A DNA stretch of 46,606 nt from a virus, in IMG/VR virus record IMGVR_UViG_3300025603_000025, positions 1-46,606 of that record, one strand, 5' to 3'. A model generated the notes under the pieces. It had not been told where the DNA came from, made no database searches, and saw nothing but the letters and a program-made list of their open reading frames with translations. Position 1 is the stretch's first letter; every line of letters starts with the position of its first letter. The position numbers were made by a program, and so were the translations under genes. This document shows positions 9,252 through 15,702 of this stretch, one piece after another.

Positions 9252-9668
9252 TTATTTCTTTCCTTTAGAAGCAGGAACACTAGCACCACACATAGCCATA
9301 CCACCCTTAGCCATACCCATTGGCTTCTTCATAGAAGTGTCACCACCGTATGCCATCTTCTTAACAGCACCACCCTTAGCCATACCCATTGGCTTCTTCA
9401 TAGAAGTGTCACCACCGTATGCCATCTTCTTAACAGCACCACCCTTAGCCATACCCATTGGCTTCTTCATAGAAGTGTCACCACCGTATGCCATCTTCTT
9501 AACAGCACCACCCTTAGCCATACCCATCTTAGGAGATTCATCATAGGCATCTTGCTCAAGCTCTACAGCACGATCAAGATATTCATTGCGAACCTCTTGT
9601 GGCAGCTTCTCGTTCTTAGCATCTTTGCGGTAGCGCTTGATTAAAGCAGCACGTTCTTTGTTATCCAT
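9252..9668 (-). CDS. repeat protein with glycine/lysine 23-residue units
   Basis: 138 residues. The first 45 or so residues are charged and helical (DNKERAALIKRYRKDAKNEK). The rest consists of three identical 23-residue units built on MGMAKGGAVKKMAYGGDTSM plus a partial fourth. The MAKGG/AYGG motifs echo glycine-rich boxes in other virion proteins of this phage. Probably a flexible structural protein; the exact repeats mean copy number may vary between phages or be mis-assembled. Confidence 0.7.
   Translation of the reverse strand: MDNKERAALIKRYRKDAKNEKLPQEVRNEYLDRAVELEQDAYDESPKMGMAKGGAVKKMAYGGDTSMKKPMGMAKGGAVKKMAYGGDTSMKKPMGMAKGGAVKKMAYGGDTSMKKPMGMAKGGMAMCGASVPASKGKK
9302..9539. repeat. perfect 69-bp tandem repeat inside a gene
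   Basis: Units start at 9302, 9371 and 9440 (period 69 bp), with a partial fourth from 9509. The units look identical at the DNA level, which implies very recent amplification or ongoing homogenisation. The period is a multiple of three, so the reading frame is kept. Confidence 0.9.
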
Positions 9669-9677
9669 GATTATCCC

Positions 9678-9947
9678 TTACCATTTAACTTTATCAGCCC
9701 AATAGGCAGCTGACATCTTACCTTTAGAGATGTTGCTAGCATGACGAGCTTTGAAGCTCTTCTGCCTAGCTTTCTCTGACGGCGTTGAAGGGGAACCTCC
9801 AGCACCACTAACACCTTGTTGACCAAAGCGTATTAACTTAACTTCATCACCAGCCTTAGCTAACACAGCATGACTCTTCGTTGGATGATTAGGAGTTTCC
9901 TTTGGTTTGTTATAACCAACAAACTCTTCCTTACCTTTTTTAATCAT
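9678..9947 (-). CDS. conserved small phage protein (FKARH/KGKMSAAYW family)
   Basis: 89 residues from Met at 9947. This start forms an ATGA overlap with the upstream stop and has a GAGGG ribosome-binding site 6 bases before it; Met at 9953 is the alternative but has no spacing for that site. The C-terminal block FKARHASNISKGKMSAAYW is strongly conserved in many aquatic phages together with the FGQQGVSG motif. Function unknown; the basic C-terminus could bind nucleic acid. Confidence 0.75.
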   Translation of the reverse strand: MIKKGKEEFVGYNKPKETPNHPTKSHAVLAKAGDEVKLIRFGQQGVSGAGGSPSTPSEKARQKSFKARHASNISKGKMSAAYWADKVKW

Positions 9948-10126
9948 CCCCATCCCTCAGCTTTCATAGCCTTCTCAATCTGTGGCAAAGGCATTAACAA
10001 TCCTGTCCTAGCCTCTAAGGCTGCTCTAACATAATAAACATCAGAGTGAAACACCTTCACACTCTCCCTACCCTTAGCAAAGCTCTGCATGATGTGAGCA
10101 TAGTAGGAATGAGGAGGAGATGACAT
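9944..10126 (-). CDS. first gene of leftward operon, conserved small phage protein
   Basis: 60 residues from Met at 10126, chosen because AGCAGG lies 4 bases upstream and because the predicted transcript starts near 10168. The frame is open to Met at 10162, which would give 72 residues but leave a leader of only about 6 nt and no ribosome-binding site. The segment VYYVRAALEARTGLLMPL recurs in related phages. Function unknown. Confidence 0.7.
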   Translation of the reverse strand: MSSPPHSYYAHIMQSFAKGRESVKVFHSDVYYVRAALEARTGLLMPLPQIEKAMKAEGWG

Positions 10127-10167
10127 CTTACCTGCTTTTGTTAATTGTTCTCTTGTGTTCATATAAT

Positions 10168-10203
10168 ACTAATTATTATATCATACTAATGGATATATGT
10201 CAA
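10168..10203 (-). promoter_or_regulatory. consensus sigma-70 promoter for leftward late arm
   Basis: On the minus strand TTGACA (10203-10198), a 17-bp spacer and TATAAT (10180-10175) match the consensus exactly, with TGA just before TATAAT as an extended -10. The expected start of transcription is near 10168. It points at the first minus-strand gene of the packaging arm, so the host polymerase should transcribe it strongly. Confidence 0.85.
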
Positions 10204-10235
10204 TGATTATCTTTCAGGCATACCTCGCTAAAGGT

Positions 10236-10258
10236 GGTATATAGCGATCTATATAACC
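10236..10258. repeat. inverted repeat
   Basis: GGTATATAG (10236-10244) pairs with CTATATAACC (10249-10258) with one bulged base and a 4-nt loop. It lies some 33 bp upstream of the leftward -35 box, a plausible operator position. Confidence 0.5.
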
Positions 10259-10299
10259 AACCTGTCCCAATGATGCTAACAACACCTATGATGATGATG

Positions 10300-10325
10300 A
10301 ATACCAATGACATGCTGTTGGTATT
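10300..10325. repeat. 8-bp inverted repeat
   Basis: AATACCAA (10300-10307) and TTGGTATT (10318-10325) are perfectly complementary across a 10-nt loop. Possible protein-binding dyad upstream of the leftward promoter. Confidence 0.5.
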
Positions 10326-10772
10326 AATGATCATATAACCATAAGATACATTGACATAGACTAAGAGACTATTAGCATGCTGTCAGACTACAGTTGACGT
10401 ATGCTAAGAGAACCAGTCGAGATCAATGAAGCATCACCTAGAAATCCCATAAGGAGATTGTTCTTTTATAACTGTAGATAGCTCCACCCCCATCGGCTAC
10501 AGTCTTTAACTAGTGCCCAATACTAAGCCTAGTCTGGTCAACACAAGGTGTAAATGTTGCCAGTATGCCGCATCAAGTGCTGCGTCTTTGTCTACTATGG
10601 GCGATTCAACCCTGATGTCTTTAGAGAGCTGTAGCTGCTCTTGTGTATAGTTATACCATAAAGAGCTGTGGATTGCAAGCGATGATTGTGTTATTGTTAT
10701 CGGTGTTTTTCTATATAACTAAAAGTCATAAGAGAGCTGTTGTAGCTATAGATCGTTGTATATGCTGTGTTA

Positions 10773-10794
10773 TTATTGACCGAGTGGTCAATAA
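10773..10794. promoter_or_regulatory. operator-like dyad
   Basis: TTATTGACC (10773-10781) and GGTCAATAA (10786-10794) form a perfect 9-bp dyad around GAGT. Half-site length and symmetry look like a dimeric repressor operator. No matching repressor gene is recognised in the window. Confidence 0.45.
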
Positions 10795-10926
10795 CGTAGC
10801 TGGGGAGAGATTGTGTAGGTCTGTGTATACGATAATACTTAATCATTACCTAAGTTAGAAATCCTCGTGTGTGGGCGAGGCTGTATATATAACGCCCCTA
10901 CCCCCCAGTGGGCCACGCCCCTCCCC

Positions 10927-11069
10927 AGATCTAAAGATCCGCAGATCTTAGAATACCAGACGCAGATCTTAATAGGGTATTAAAGATCTGCATACCTAGA
11001 TCTACCGAGCATGAAATAAACTCTGTCGAATCAACGCTCTTCTAAAGAAGGGTTACTGATATGAGATCT
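10927..11069. repeat. cluster of six AGATCT sites
   Basis: AGATCT occurs at 10927, 10943, 10964, 10984, 10998 and 11064, plus a near copy AGATCC at 10935. Several sit in the longer context GCAGATCTTA. Such density in 143 bp is far above chance and suggests iterons or a multi-site binding region. Confidence 0.65.
10962..10991. repeat. 13-bp inverted repeat containing AGATCT
   Basis: GCAGATCTTAATA (10962-10974) pairs with TATTAAAGATCTGC (10978-10991) around GGG with one bulged base. The copy at 10941-10950 could pair with the same right arm, so two alternative hairpins are possible. Confidence 0.6.
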
Positions 11070-11260
11070 GCTTCTTTTATGAAAATCACCTGATTTACTG
11101 GTTATTTATACAGTGTTTCAGTGAAAACCCTAACCCCGATGTACAACTTAGAAAAGTAATACTTGGTCATTGCCTTAACGTAGTTAACTCTGTGAAACAA
11201 TCCGTGAAACAATTGCTGATTCCTCTTACGAAGTAAAGAATCGTGCCAACCTTGTTCTTC

Positions 11261-11373
11261 GCAACGAAGTTGCTGTGCAAGCTCGCGCATCATGACGTAG
11301 CGAGGCAGCTTCCCTCCTTTACTTTAGTAATAAAACCGTGCCAGCTTTTCATTGGCAACGAAGTTGCTGTGCA
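11261..11373. repeat. 19-bp direct repeat
   Basis: GCAACGAAGTTGCTGTGCA occurs at 11261-11279 and 11355-11373. Similar CGTGCCA-containing sequence precedes both copies, so the duplicated unit is nearer 45 bp and imperfect. Purpose unknown. Confidence 0.7.
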
Positions 11374-11430
11374 TGATGTACGCTATGATGCGAGAGGCCA
11401 AAATCGATGCTGAGGAGCCGCCAAAACTAC

Positions 11431-11495
11431 GTCATTAGATTTTATATTTTACTCTTGAGCTAAAGCGAAAGAGGTAAAATATTAAATCTAATGAC
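11431..11495. repeat. long 26-bp inverted repeat
   Basis: The arms are 11431-11456 and 11469-11495, separated by 12 nt. They begin and end with GTCATTAG and CTAATGAC and pair at 25 of 26 positions, with one T:T mismatch and one bulged C. No U-run follows on either strand, so it is not a typical terminator. It could form a cruciform or a stable RNA hairpin upstream of the early genes. Confidence 0.75.
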
Positions 11496-11580
11496 TTTAA
11501 GATAACCGATTTCGAATCGTATCGCCGATTCAACAGTAAAGCTGTGAAGCACCACTGTATCAAGCTGTGAAGCTTTAGCT

Positions 11581-11595
11581 TTGTTCTTTAACAAT
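11581..11595 (+). promoter_or_regulatory. boxA-like antitermination element
   Basis: TTGTTCTTTAACAAT closely resembles the boxA region of bacterial rRNA leaders (E. coli core TGCTCTTTAACA). In rRNA leaders boxA recruits NusB/NusE. It lies upstream of the whole early operon, but no promoter upstream of it is identified with confidence, so transcription through it is assumed. Confidence 0.4.
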
Positions 11596-11671
11596 CGTTT
11601 TCAACAGTCAGTATGCTTCAGTGACAGCGAAGCTGAAATTGAGTTGCCCAATCAAGCCGTGGGTTAATGGC

Positions 11672-11701
11672 TTGACCATTCTGGTATATGATGCTGATAA
11701 T
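11672..11701 (+). promoter_or_regulatory. candidate early rightward promoter
   Basis: TTGACC (11672-11677), an 18-bp spacer and GATAAT (11696-11701) form a good sigma-70-like promoter pointing at the early genes. The expected start is near 11708. The transcript would begin with the 11722-11741 hairpin. Confidence 0.55.
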
Positions 11702-11721
11702 ATGCCCAGTACATTGTCATA

Positions 11722-11741
11722 GTAAGACGGGGTCGTCTTAC
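11722..11741 (+). promoter_or_regulatory. 5' leader hairpin
   Basis: GTAAGACG and CGTCTTAC form a perfect 8-bp stem with a GGGT loop about 15 nt after the predicted start of transcription. No U-run follows. It may stabilise the early transcript or bind a regulator. Confidence 0.5.
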
Positions 11742-11843
11742 GAAACTGATGCACTTCCCTAAACGTTTACGTTTATAGTTGTATCAAACAGTGACAATGC
11801 TTCAGTAAGGGTTTACACTCTGTGAGCCTTTACCGTAGCAACC

Positions 11844-11860
11844 TTCCTAAAGGAAACACC
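11844..11860 (+). promoter_or_regulatory. palindromic ribosome-binding site
   Basis: TTCCTAAAGGAA followed by ACACC and ATG. The Shine-Dalgarno AAGGAA is the right half of a short palindrome, a design repeated before the genes at 12077, 12905, 13220 and 14127. Confidence 0.6.
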
Positions 11861-12058
11861 ATGAGAAAAATAGATCATATTTCAGAGACAATTAATGGCA
11901 CTGAATACACTGTTAAAGTGTATCGTGACACTGAATGGAATGAATACATTTGCCGTCTATTCATTGATGGCATTGAACACAAAGATTCATCGTATCATAC
12001 TGATGATAAAGAGGATGCACTGGCTAGTGCCTACAATTTACCTTTCATGACCGCTTAA
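11861..12058 (+). CDS. first early gene, small hypothetical protein
   Basis: 65 residues from ATG at 11861, directly behind the palindromic ribosome-binding site; an upstream in-frame GTG (11822) lacks one and is rejected. The sequence is acidic and probably alpha/beta, with no named domain. As the first gene behind the early promoter it is a candidate host-takeover or anti-defence protein, by position only. Confidence 0.7.
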   Translation: MRKIDHISETINGTEYTVKVYRDTEWNEYICRLFIDGIEHKDSSYHTDDKEDALASAYNLPFMTA

Positions 12059-12059
12059 C

Positions 12060-12076
12060 TTCCTAAAGGAAACACC
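12060..12076 (+). promoter_or_regulatory. palindromic ribosome-binding site
   Basis: TTCCTAAAGGAA plus ACACC precedes ATG at 12077. It is identical over 17 bases to the element before the first early gene. Confidence 0.6.
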
Positions 12077-12805
12077 ATGTACACTGGATTCAAAAGTAAA
12101 AACCTCCTCTCCGTAGGAGCCGATGCCAAGACCGTTAAAGGTGAAGCACTAGGGTTTTTGACGGGTATTCTATACCTTGCTCCAGCCAAGTCATCAGGGT
12201 ATCAAATGTGTCCTATGGCATCAATTGCACAATGTGAAGCATCATGTCTTAATACCGCTGGCAGAGGTCAACAGCGTGGGGTTCAACTGGCTAGGGTCAG
12301 TAAGACATTATGGTTTATGAAAGAGCGAGAGAGCTTCATGCAGCTTCTGGTGAAGAACATCGTTGCTTTGCAACGTAAGGCTGACAAACTCGGTCTCATT
12401 GCCAAAGTTAGGTTGAATGGCACTAGTGACATTCGATGGGAGAGGGTTGAGTTTACCGATGTAGACGGTAAGTATTACGTTAACATCATGGAGCGGTTTC
12501 CTAATGTAAGCTTTTACGATTACACCAAAGATGCTAACCGTGATGACCTACCAACCAACTACGATTTAACTTTCAGTTACTCTGGTGTTGAGGCATACCA
12601 ACCCTTTGTAAACAAAGCTGTCGCCAAAGGTATGAGGATGGCTGTTGTCTTTAGACATGCTGTTGACATCCCCAAAATGTTTATGGGAATCCCTGTGTTG
12701 TCTGGTGACAACAGCGATGTTCGTGACCTTGATCCAAACGGTGTCATCATCGGCCTTTATGCCAAAGGCAAAGCGGTTCACGATCAGTCTGGCTTTGTTG
12801 TATAA
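12077..12805 (+). CDS. Gp88-like phage protein
   Basis: 242 residues. The motif CPMASIAQCEASCLNTAGRG (about residues 45-64), followed by an aromatic/Arg-rich KTLWF segment, matches the phage Gene product 88 family, whose role is unknown. The three cysteines spaced C-x8-C-x3-C could bind metal or an iron-sulfur centre. That is an inference from spacing only. It is expressed among the first early genes. Confidence 0.75.
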   Translation: MYTGFKSKNLLSVGADAKTVKGEALGFLTGILYLAPAKSSGYQMCPMASIAQCEASCLNTAGRGQQRGVQLARVSKTLWFMKERESFMQLLVKNIVALQRKADKLGLIAKVRLNGTSDIRWERVEFTDVDGKYYVNIMERFPNVSFYDYTKDANRDDLPTNYDLTFSYSGVEAYQPFVNKAVAKGMRMAVVFRHAVDIPKMFMGIPVLSGDNSDVRDLDPNGVIIGLYAKGKAVHDQSGFVV

Positions 12806-12826
12806 ATTGTTATAAGGGTTTTCACC

Positions 12827-12881
12827 TATGGCATTGGTTTCGATCAGTGCCATACAATGAATGTCCTGAGCAATGTTGCTC
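12827..12881 (+). promoter_or_regulatory. two stem-loops before a small gene
   Basis: TATGGCA (12827-12833) pairs with TGCCATA (12848-12854), and GAGCAA (12868-12873) with TTGCTC (12876-12881). They fill the 99-bp gap after the Gp88-like gene and precede the palindromic ribosome-binding site TTCCTGAAAGGAA at 12887-12899. Confidence 0.55.
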
Positions 12882-12904
12882 TGCTCTTCCTGAAAGGAAA
12901 CACA

Positions 12905-13057
12905 ATGTTACCGTCAATTAAAATGCTCGAATACATCGCTGACTACGTCAACGAAGAACTGTCTCGTGGCACTGTTATTACAAAGTACATCCTGATGGAG
13001 GCTGTCATGGCCTTTGACGGTGGTGCTGCTGACATGGAGGAAACACAATATCACTGA
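12905..13057 (+). CDS. small hypothetical protein
   Basis: 50 residues from ATG at 12905, behind the TTCCTGAAAGGAA element with 5-nt spacing; an in-frame ATG at 12857 lacks a ribosome-binding site. Acidic, helical, no recognised family. It is flanked on both sides by structured intergenic sequence. Confidence 0.6.
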   Translation: MLPSIKMLEYIADYVNEELSRGTVITKYILMEAVMAFDGGAADMEETQYH

Positions 13058-13219
13058 CAGCCCAAAGGCTGTGACGTTATCATCCAACGGCAGTAAAGCG
13101 TCAATGTTTGCACTGTCTTGACAACCCAGCGCTGATGAACTTACAATGTAGGTTCATCACCGATGTGATTGTCACATCACCGAGCAATCGTGCTCATAGC
13201 TTTCCTTAAGGAACTATCC
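13057..13219 (+). promoter_or_regulatory. array of five stem-loops upstream of the DUF932 gene
   Basis: In order: ACAGCC/GGCTGT (13057-13072); GATGAAC/GTTCATC with an inner TAC/GTA (13134-13158); GATGTGA/TCACATC with a 3-nt loop (13162-13178); GAGCA/TGCTC (13182-13195); and the palindrome TTCCTTAAGGAA (13202-13213), which contains the Shine-Dalgarno. The last four are almost back to back. The array may be a structured 5' leader controlling translation, or a small RNA. Confidence 0.65.
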
Positions 13220-14086
13220 ATGTCTAAGTCTTTAATCTTCTCTCGCAACGGCAACGATTCTGAGCTTGGTGCTGATCGCATCAAACAGCTTGCCCCAGCA
13301 GTGTTCAGCACCTCACACAAAGAGACGCTGAGCAGTAGATACCAGCCCCTTAACACTGCTGACCTGCTACCAGTGCTCAGTGACTACGGCTTTGTCCCAA
13401 CACAGGCTGTGCAGCGATTCGGTCGTAAGACCACTGCAGAGCACAACCACCACATGATTGCATTTGCACACCGAGACAGCCTGTTGCAGACAAGCCCTAA
13501 ACAGGATCGTGGAGAGATCATCCTGTACAACAGCCATGACGGTACTGGTGCTGTGAGGTTGTTTGCTGGTGCTTACCGATTTATCTGCTCAAATGGTATC
13601 GTTGCTGGTGAGGGTTATGACAACCGTATCTACCACAGTCGTAGTGGCCTCAACGGATTCGAAGAGATGCTGGCTAACACTGTGCAGAGCTTGCCTAAGC
13701 TGTTGAATGCCATCACCATGATGAAAGAGAAACCTCTTAATCGTGATCGTCAGGTTGAGCTTGCAACACAAGCTGCACAGGTTCGATGGAAGATGTTAGG
13801 GTCTCAGTTTGAGGATGCTAACATTCGTGGTAGCTTTGCCACTGGACAAACTGTAGCAGACCTGCTGTTGCCAACACGTTGGTCTGATCAAACAGATGAT
13901 GCATGGACTGTGTTCAACAGGGTACAAGAGGGTGTCATTCGTGGTAAGGCTATGATTCAAAGCTTCACTGAGCGTAACCCAGAAGGTGTGTTGCGTAAGA
14001 GTCGTCCCATCTCAAGTGTTGCAGAGAATGTCCGTGTTAACCGTGAGTTGTGGGACATTGCACAAGACGTTGCAGAATTTGCTTAA
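13220..14086 (+). CDS. DUF932 family protein
   Basis: 288 residues from ATG at 13220, which directly follows the TTCCTTAAGGAA element. The middle region (YRFICSNGIVAGEG and neighbouring aromatic/Asn residues) and the overall layout match the DUF932 phage/plasmid-like family. Members are common on mobile elements and some are suspected of antirestriction or DNA-transaction roles; no activity is established. No membrane segment. Early expression and unusually structured upstream RNA suggest tight control. Confidence 0.8.
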   Translation: MSKSLIFSRNGNDSELGADRIKQLAPAVFSTSHKETLSSRYQPLNTADLLPVLSDYGFVPTQAVQRFGRKTTAEHNHHMIAFAHRDSLLQTSPKQDRGEIILYNSHDGTGAVRLFAGAYRFICSNGIVAGEGYDNRIYHSRSGLNGFEEMLANTVQSLPKLLNAITMMKEKPLNRDRQVELATQAAQVRWKMLGSQFEDANIRGSFATGQTVADLLLPTRWSDQTDDAWTVFNRVQEGVIRGKAMIQSFTERNPEGVLRKSRPISSVAENVRVNRELWDIAQDVAEFA

Positions 14087-14093
14087 CCAAACA

Positions 14094-14126
14094 GGGGCAG
14101 CGATGCCCCTTCCTTAAGGAATTAAA
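14094..14126 (+). promoter_or_regulatory. GNRA hairpin plus palindromic ribosome-binding site
   Basis: GGGGCA/TGCCCC closes a GCGA tetraloop (14094-14109), and TTCCTTAAGGAA (14110-14121) follows at once, 5 nt before ATG at 14127. There is no U-run, so a terminator is unlikely. Confidence 0.6.
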
Positions 14127-14303
14127 ATGAAATATTCAATAGAGTTTTGCCGCACCTCTTACGTCAGCTATGAGGTTGAGGGTGAGAGTCAAGACAAAGC
14201 AGAGATCAATGCATGGCAATTGCTTGCCAATGACCACAACGTTGATGATGGCAAAGCCAACTGGGCTTTGGTGTTCATGACACCAGTTGAGGTGAGTGAA
14301 TGA
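14127..14303 (+). CDS. small hypothetical protein
   Basis: 58 residues. Starts with a beta-hairpin-like stretch (KYSIEFCRTSYVSYEVEGES) followed by a helix. This resembles small DpnD/PcfM-type mobile-element proteins in layout, but the similarity is too short to assign. Good ribosome-binding site; stop overlaps the next start (ATGA). Confidence 0.6.
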   Translation: MKYSIEFCRTSYVSYEVEGESQDKAEINAWQLLANDHNVDDGKANWALVFMTPVEVSE

Positions 14304-14401
14304 CCTACGAAGCTTTGTTTGATATTCTTAGCATCATCCTATTCATAGCTTTGCTATTCACTGCGGCAATATGTGTTGCCAAATACTTTGGAGTTGAATA
14401 A
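14300..14401 (+). CDS. 33-residue single-pass membrane peptide
   Basis: Starts in an ATGA overlap and ends in a TAATG overlap with the next gene. Residues 5-28 are almost entirely hydrophobic (ILSIILFIALLFTAAICVA), one transmembrane helix. Coupled translation on both sides supports a real microprotein. Role unknown. Confidence 0.55.
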   Translation: MTYEALFDILSIILFIALLFTAAICVAKYFGVE

Positions 14402-14625
14402 TGACTAACGCAGAACATTTTGCTATTAATCAATGGCTCAGTGATTATCCTGACAACATGACATATGACACCATCATAGAGCGTATGTCTGTCCCTAATG
14501 AGTGGATGGTGAAAGACATAACTGTCTGGGAGTTGGTTGAAAACTGCACAACCGATCAGGTAGCAGAGATGATTGACGACACAAGGCGAGCATATGAGCG
14601 AAGTCTTACATTTGGAGAACAGTAA
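14401..14625 (+). CDS. small acidic hypothetical protein
   Basis: 74 residues, acidic and helical, with no recognised domain. Overlaps both neighbours by one base (TAATG), part of a tightly coupled run of early microgenes. Confidence 0.6.
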   Translation: MTNAEHFAINQWLSDYPDNMTYDTIIERMSVPNEWMVKDITVWELVENCTTDQVAEMIDDTRRAYERSLTFGEQ

Positions 14626-14885
14626 TGATGAAGGAACGAACAATTATTTTAGCGCCCAGCGATAGCTTGCTTGACTTAGTAGTGGAGCAGTATCAACAAG
14701 ACAATTTAGACGGGGATACAACAGCATTCTATGACATACTTGACAGACTACCTAGAGAGGTGTTGATGGGCTACCTATCTCCTAGTAGGCAACGGGAAAC
14801 GATACGAGTCAGCTTGTTAGCAATCAAGTCTAAGCTCTCTGCTCTTGAGGCTGGCGTTATAACTGATGAGGAAGTAAGCGCATGA
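14625..14885 (+). CDS. small hypothetical protein
   Basis: 86 residues, helical, no cysteine. Two adjacent Met codons could serve as start. Coupled to neighbours by TAATG upstream and ATGA downstream. No family recognised. Confidence 0.6.
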   Translation: MMKERTIILAPSDSLLDLVVEQYQQDNLDGDTTAFYDILDRLPREVLMGYLSPSRQRETIRVSLLAIKSKLSALEAGVITDEEVSA

Positions 14886-15082
14886 TTGAAGATTTACCCC
14901 GTAAATATTACATCCAAACCCGTAATATACATGGTTGGCATCGCTTACATCCTGAGAACTACCCGTCCCTGATTGATGCATCACAGGGGTTGGAGCGGTA
15001 TGTTGACAGTATGTTCTTTGAACATGGCGAGACGCTACCGACAGGAATATTTCGTATCGTTAAATGCAAACCAAAGAAATGA
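14882..15082 (+). CDS. small hypothetical protein
   Basis: 66 residues, rich in aromatic residues and histidine; basic C-terminus (RIVKCKPKK). AGGAAG lies upstream inside the previous gene, and the start is an ATGA overlap. Function unknown. Confidence 0.6.
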   Translation: MIEDLPRKYYIQTRNIHGWHRLHPENYPSLIDASQGLERYVDSMFFEHGETLPTGIFRIVKCKPKK

Positions 15083-15104
15083 CAACACAAACAGGAGAAC
15101 ACAA

Positions 15105-15380
15105 ATGAAGACATTCACAATCACCATGTACACTGACAGCGGTCATGGCTGGGGTAAGGTTAAACGTAATGTGTTGCAGAACTTAGGTATCGAAGACCTG
15201 ATCAGCCCCTACAGTTATGAGATGGGTGATAATGTCTACCTTGAGGAAGACTGTGACTTGTCCCATTTAAGGCAGGTGTTGAGTGATAACAACGTTGTTG
15301 TTAGATATGTTGAGAAGCATACTGATGGTGACAGTCGTATCAGGGGATACGAATCATTCAAACCACTACCTGTGTTGTAA
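15105..15380 (+). CDS. small hypothetical protein
   Basis: 91 residues from ATG at 15105, which has AGGAG 6 bases upstream; the longer frame from 14973 runs through the previous gene and is rejected. Mixed alpha/beta, acidic middle, no named family. Confidence 0.6.
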   Translation: MKTFTITMYTDSGHGWGKVKRNVLQNLGIEDLISPYSYEMGDNVYLEEDCDLSHLRQVLSDNNVVVRYVEKHTDGDSRIRGYESFKPLPVL

Positions 15381-15398
15381 ACTTTAAAGGAAATTATT

Positions 15399-15554
15399 AT
15401 GTATATGTTAAACAAAGAGGCCATCAAGACGGTGGCAGATGTAGCTGATGTGCTTGAGATGCTAGGTGTTATGTTGATGGATGATCATCCGTTGGTGCAA
15501 CAGAACCTGCATTTATTGATGCCTTATGTAGGTGATACAAATGAAACTAAGTGA
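15399..15554 (+). CDS. small helical hypothetical protein
   Basis: 51 residues, Met/Leu/Val-rich amphipathic helices, preceded by AAAGGAAA. It overlaps the next gene by 14 bp. No family recognised. Confidence 0.5.
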   Translation: MYMLNKEAIKTVADVADVLEMLGVMLMDDHPLVQQNLHLLMPYVGDTNETK

Positions 15555-15696
15555 CGGCGCTGTCTTCAATCCCTTTGGTTATCGGTTAATCATCCGTTAC
15601 AGGAAGTTTAAGTCGAGGCCATTCGAAGTGATATACGGTGAGTTCTTTAGAGGGATTCACTGGTGTAAGCTTTCAGTATATATATTTCACAGGTGA
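15541..15696 (+). CDS. small basic hypothetical protein
   Basis: 51 residues, strongly basic and aromatic (YRLIIRYRKFKSRPFEVIY). It starts inside the end of the previous gene and stops 6 bp before the ADP-ribosylglycohydrolase start. Possibly nucleic-acid binding; function unknown. Confidence 0.5.
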   Translation: MKLSDGAVFNPFGYRLIIRYRKFKSRPFEVIYGEFFRGIHWCKLSVYIFHR

Positions 15697-15702
15697 AACA
15701 AA

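Larger units (their letters stand above)
10204..11671. other. divergent gene-free control region, possible origin
   Basis: About 1.5 kb without a convincing gene lies between the leftward and rightward arms. Two open frames (10643-10858 plus, 11102-11293 minus) show no family resemblance and cut across inverted or direct repeats. The region holds several dyads, an AGATCT cluster, a C-rich stretch near 10900-10925, a 19-bp direct repeat and a boxA-like element. Divergent transcription plus clustered repeats fits a control region and perhaps a replication origin. That role is inference. Confidence 0.6.

Noticed and set aside
9302-9539. CRISPR-like regular repeats
   Set aside because: The units are contiguous, in frame within a gene and without spacers. 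The same applies to the 156-bp repeats at 44700-45775.
10351-10356. TTGACA on the plus strand in the control region
   Set aside because: No -10-like hexamer occurs at 16-18 bp, so it is not called a promoter.
10643-10858. 71-codon open frame with a hydrophobic stretch in the control region
   Set aside because: It crosses the 10773-10794 dyad, lacks a clear ribosome-binding site and resembles no family.
11102-11293. 63-codon minus-strand open frame
   Set aside because: It contains one copy of the 19-bp direct repeat, has no ribosome-binding site and sits in a repeat-rich gene-free region.
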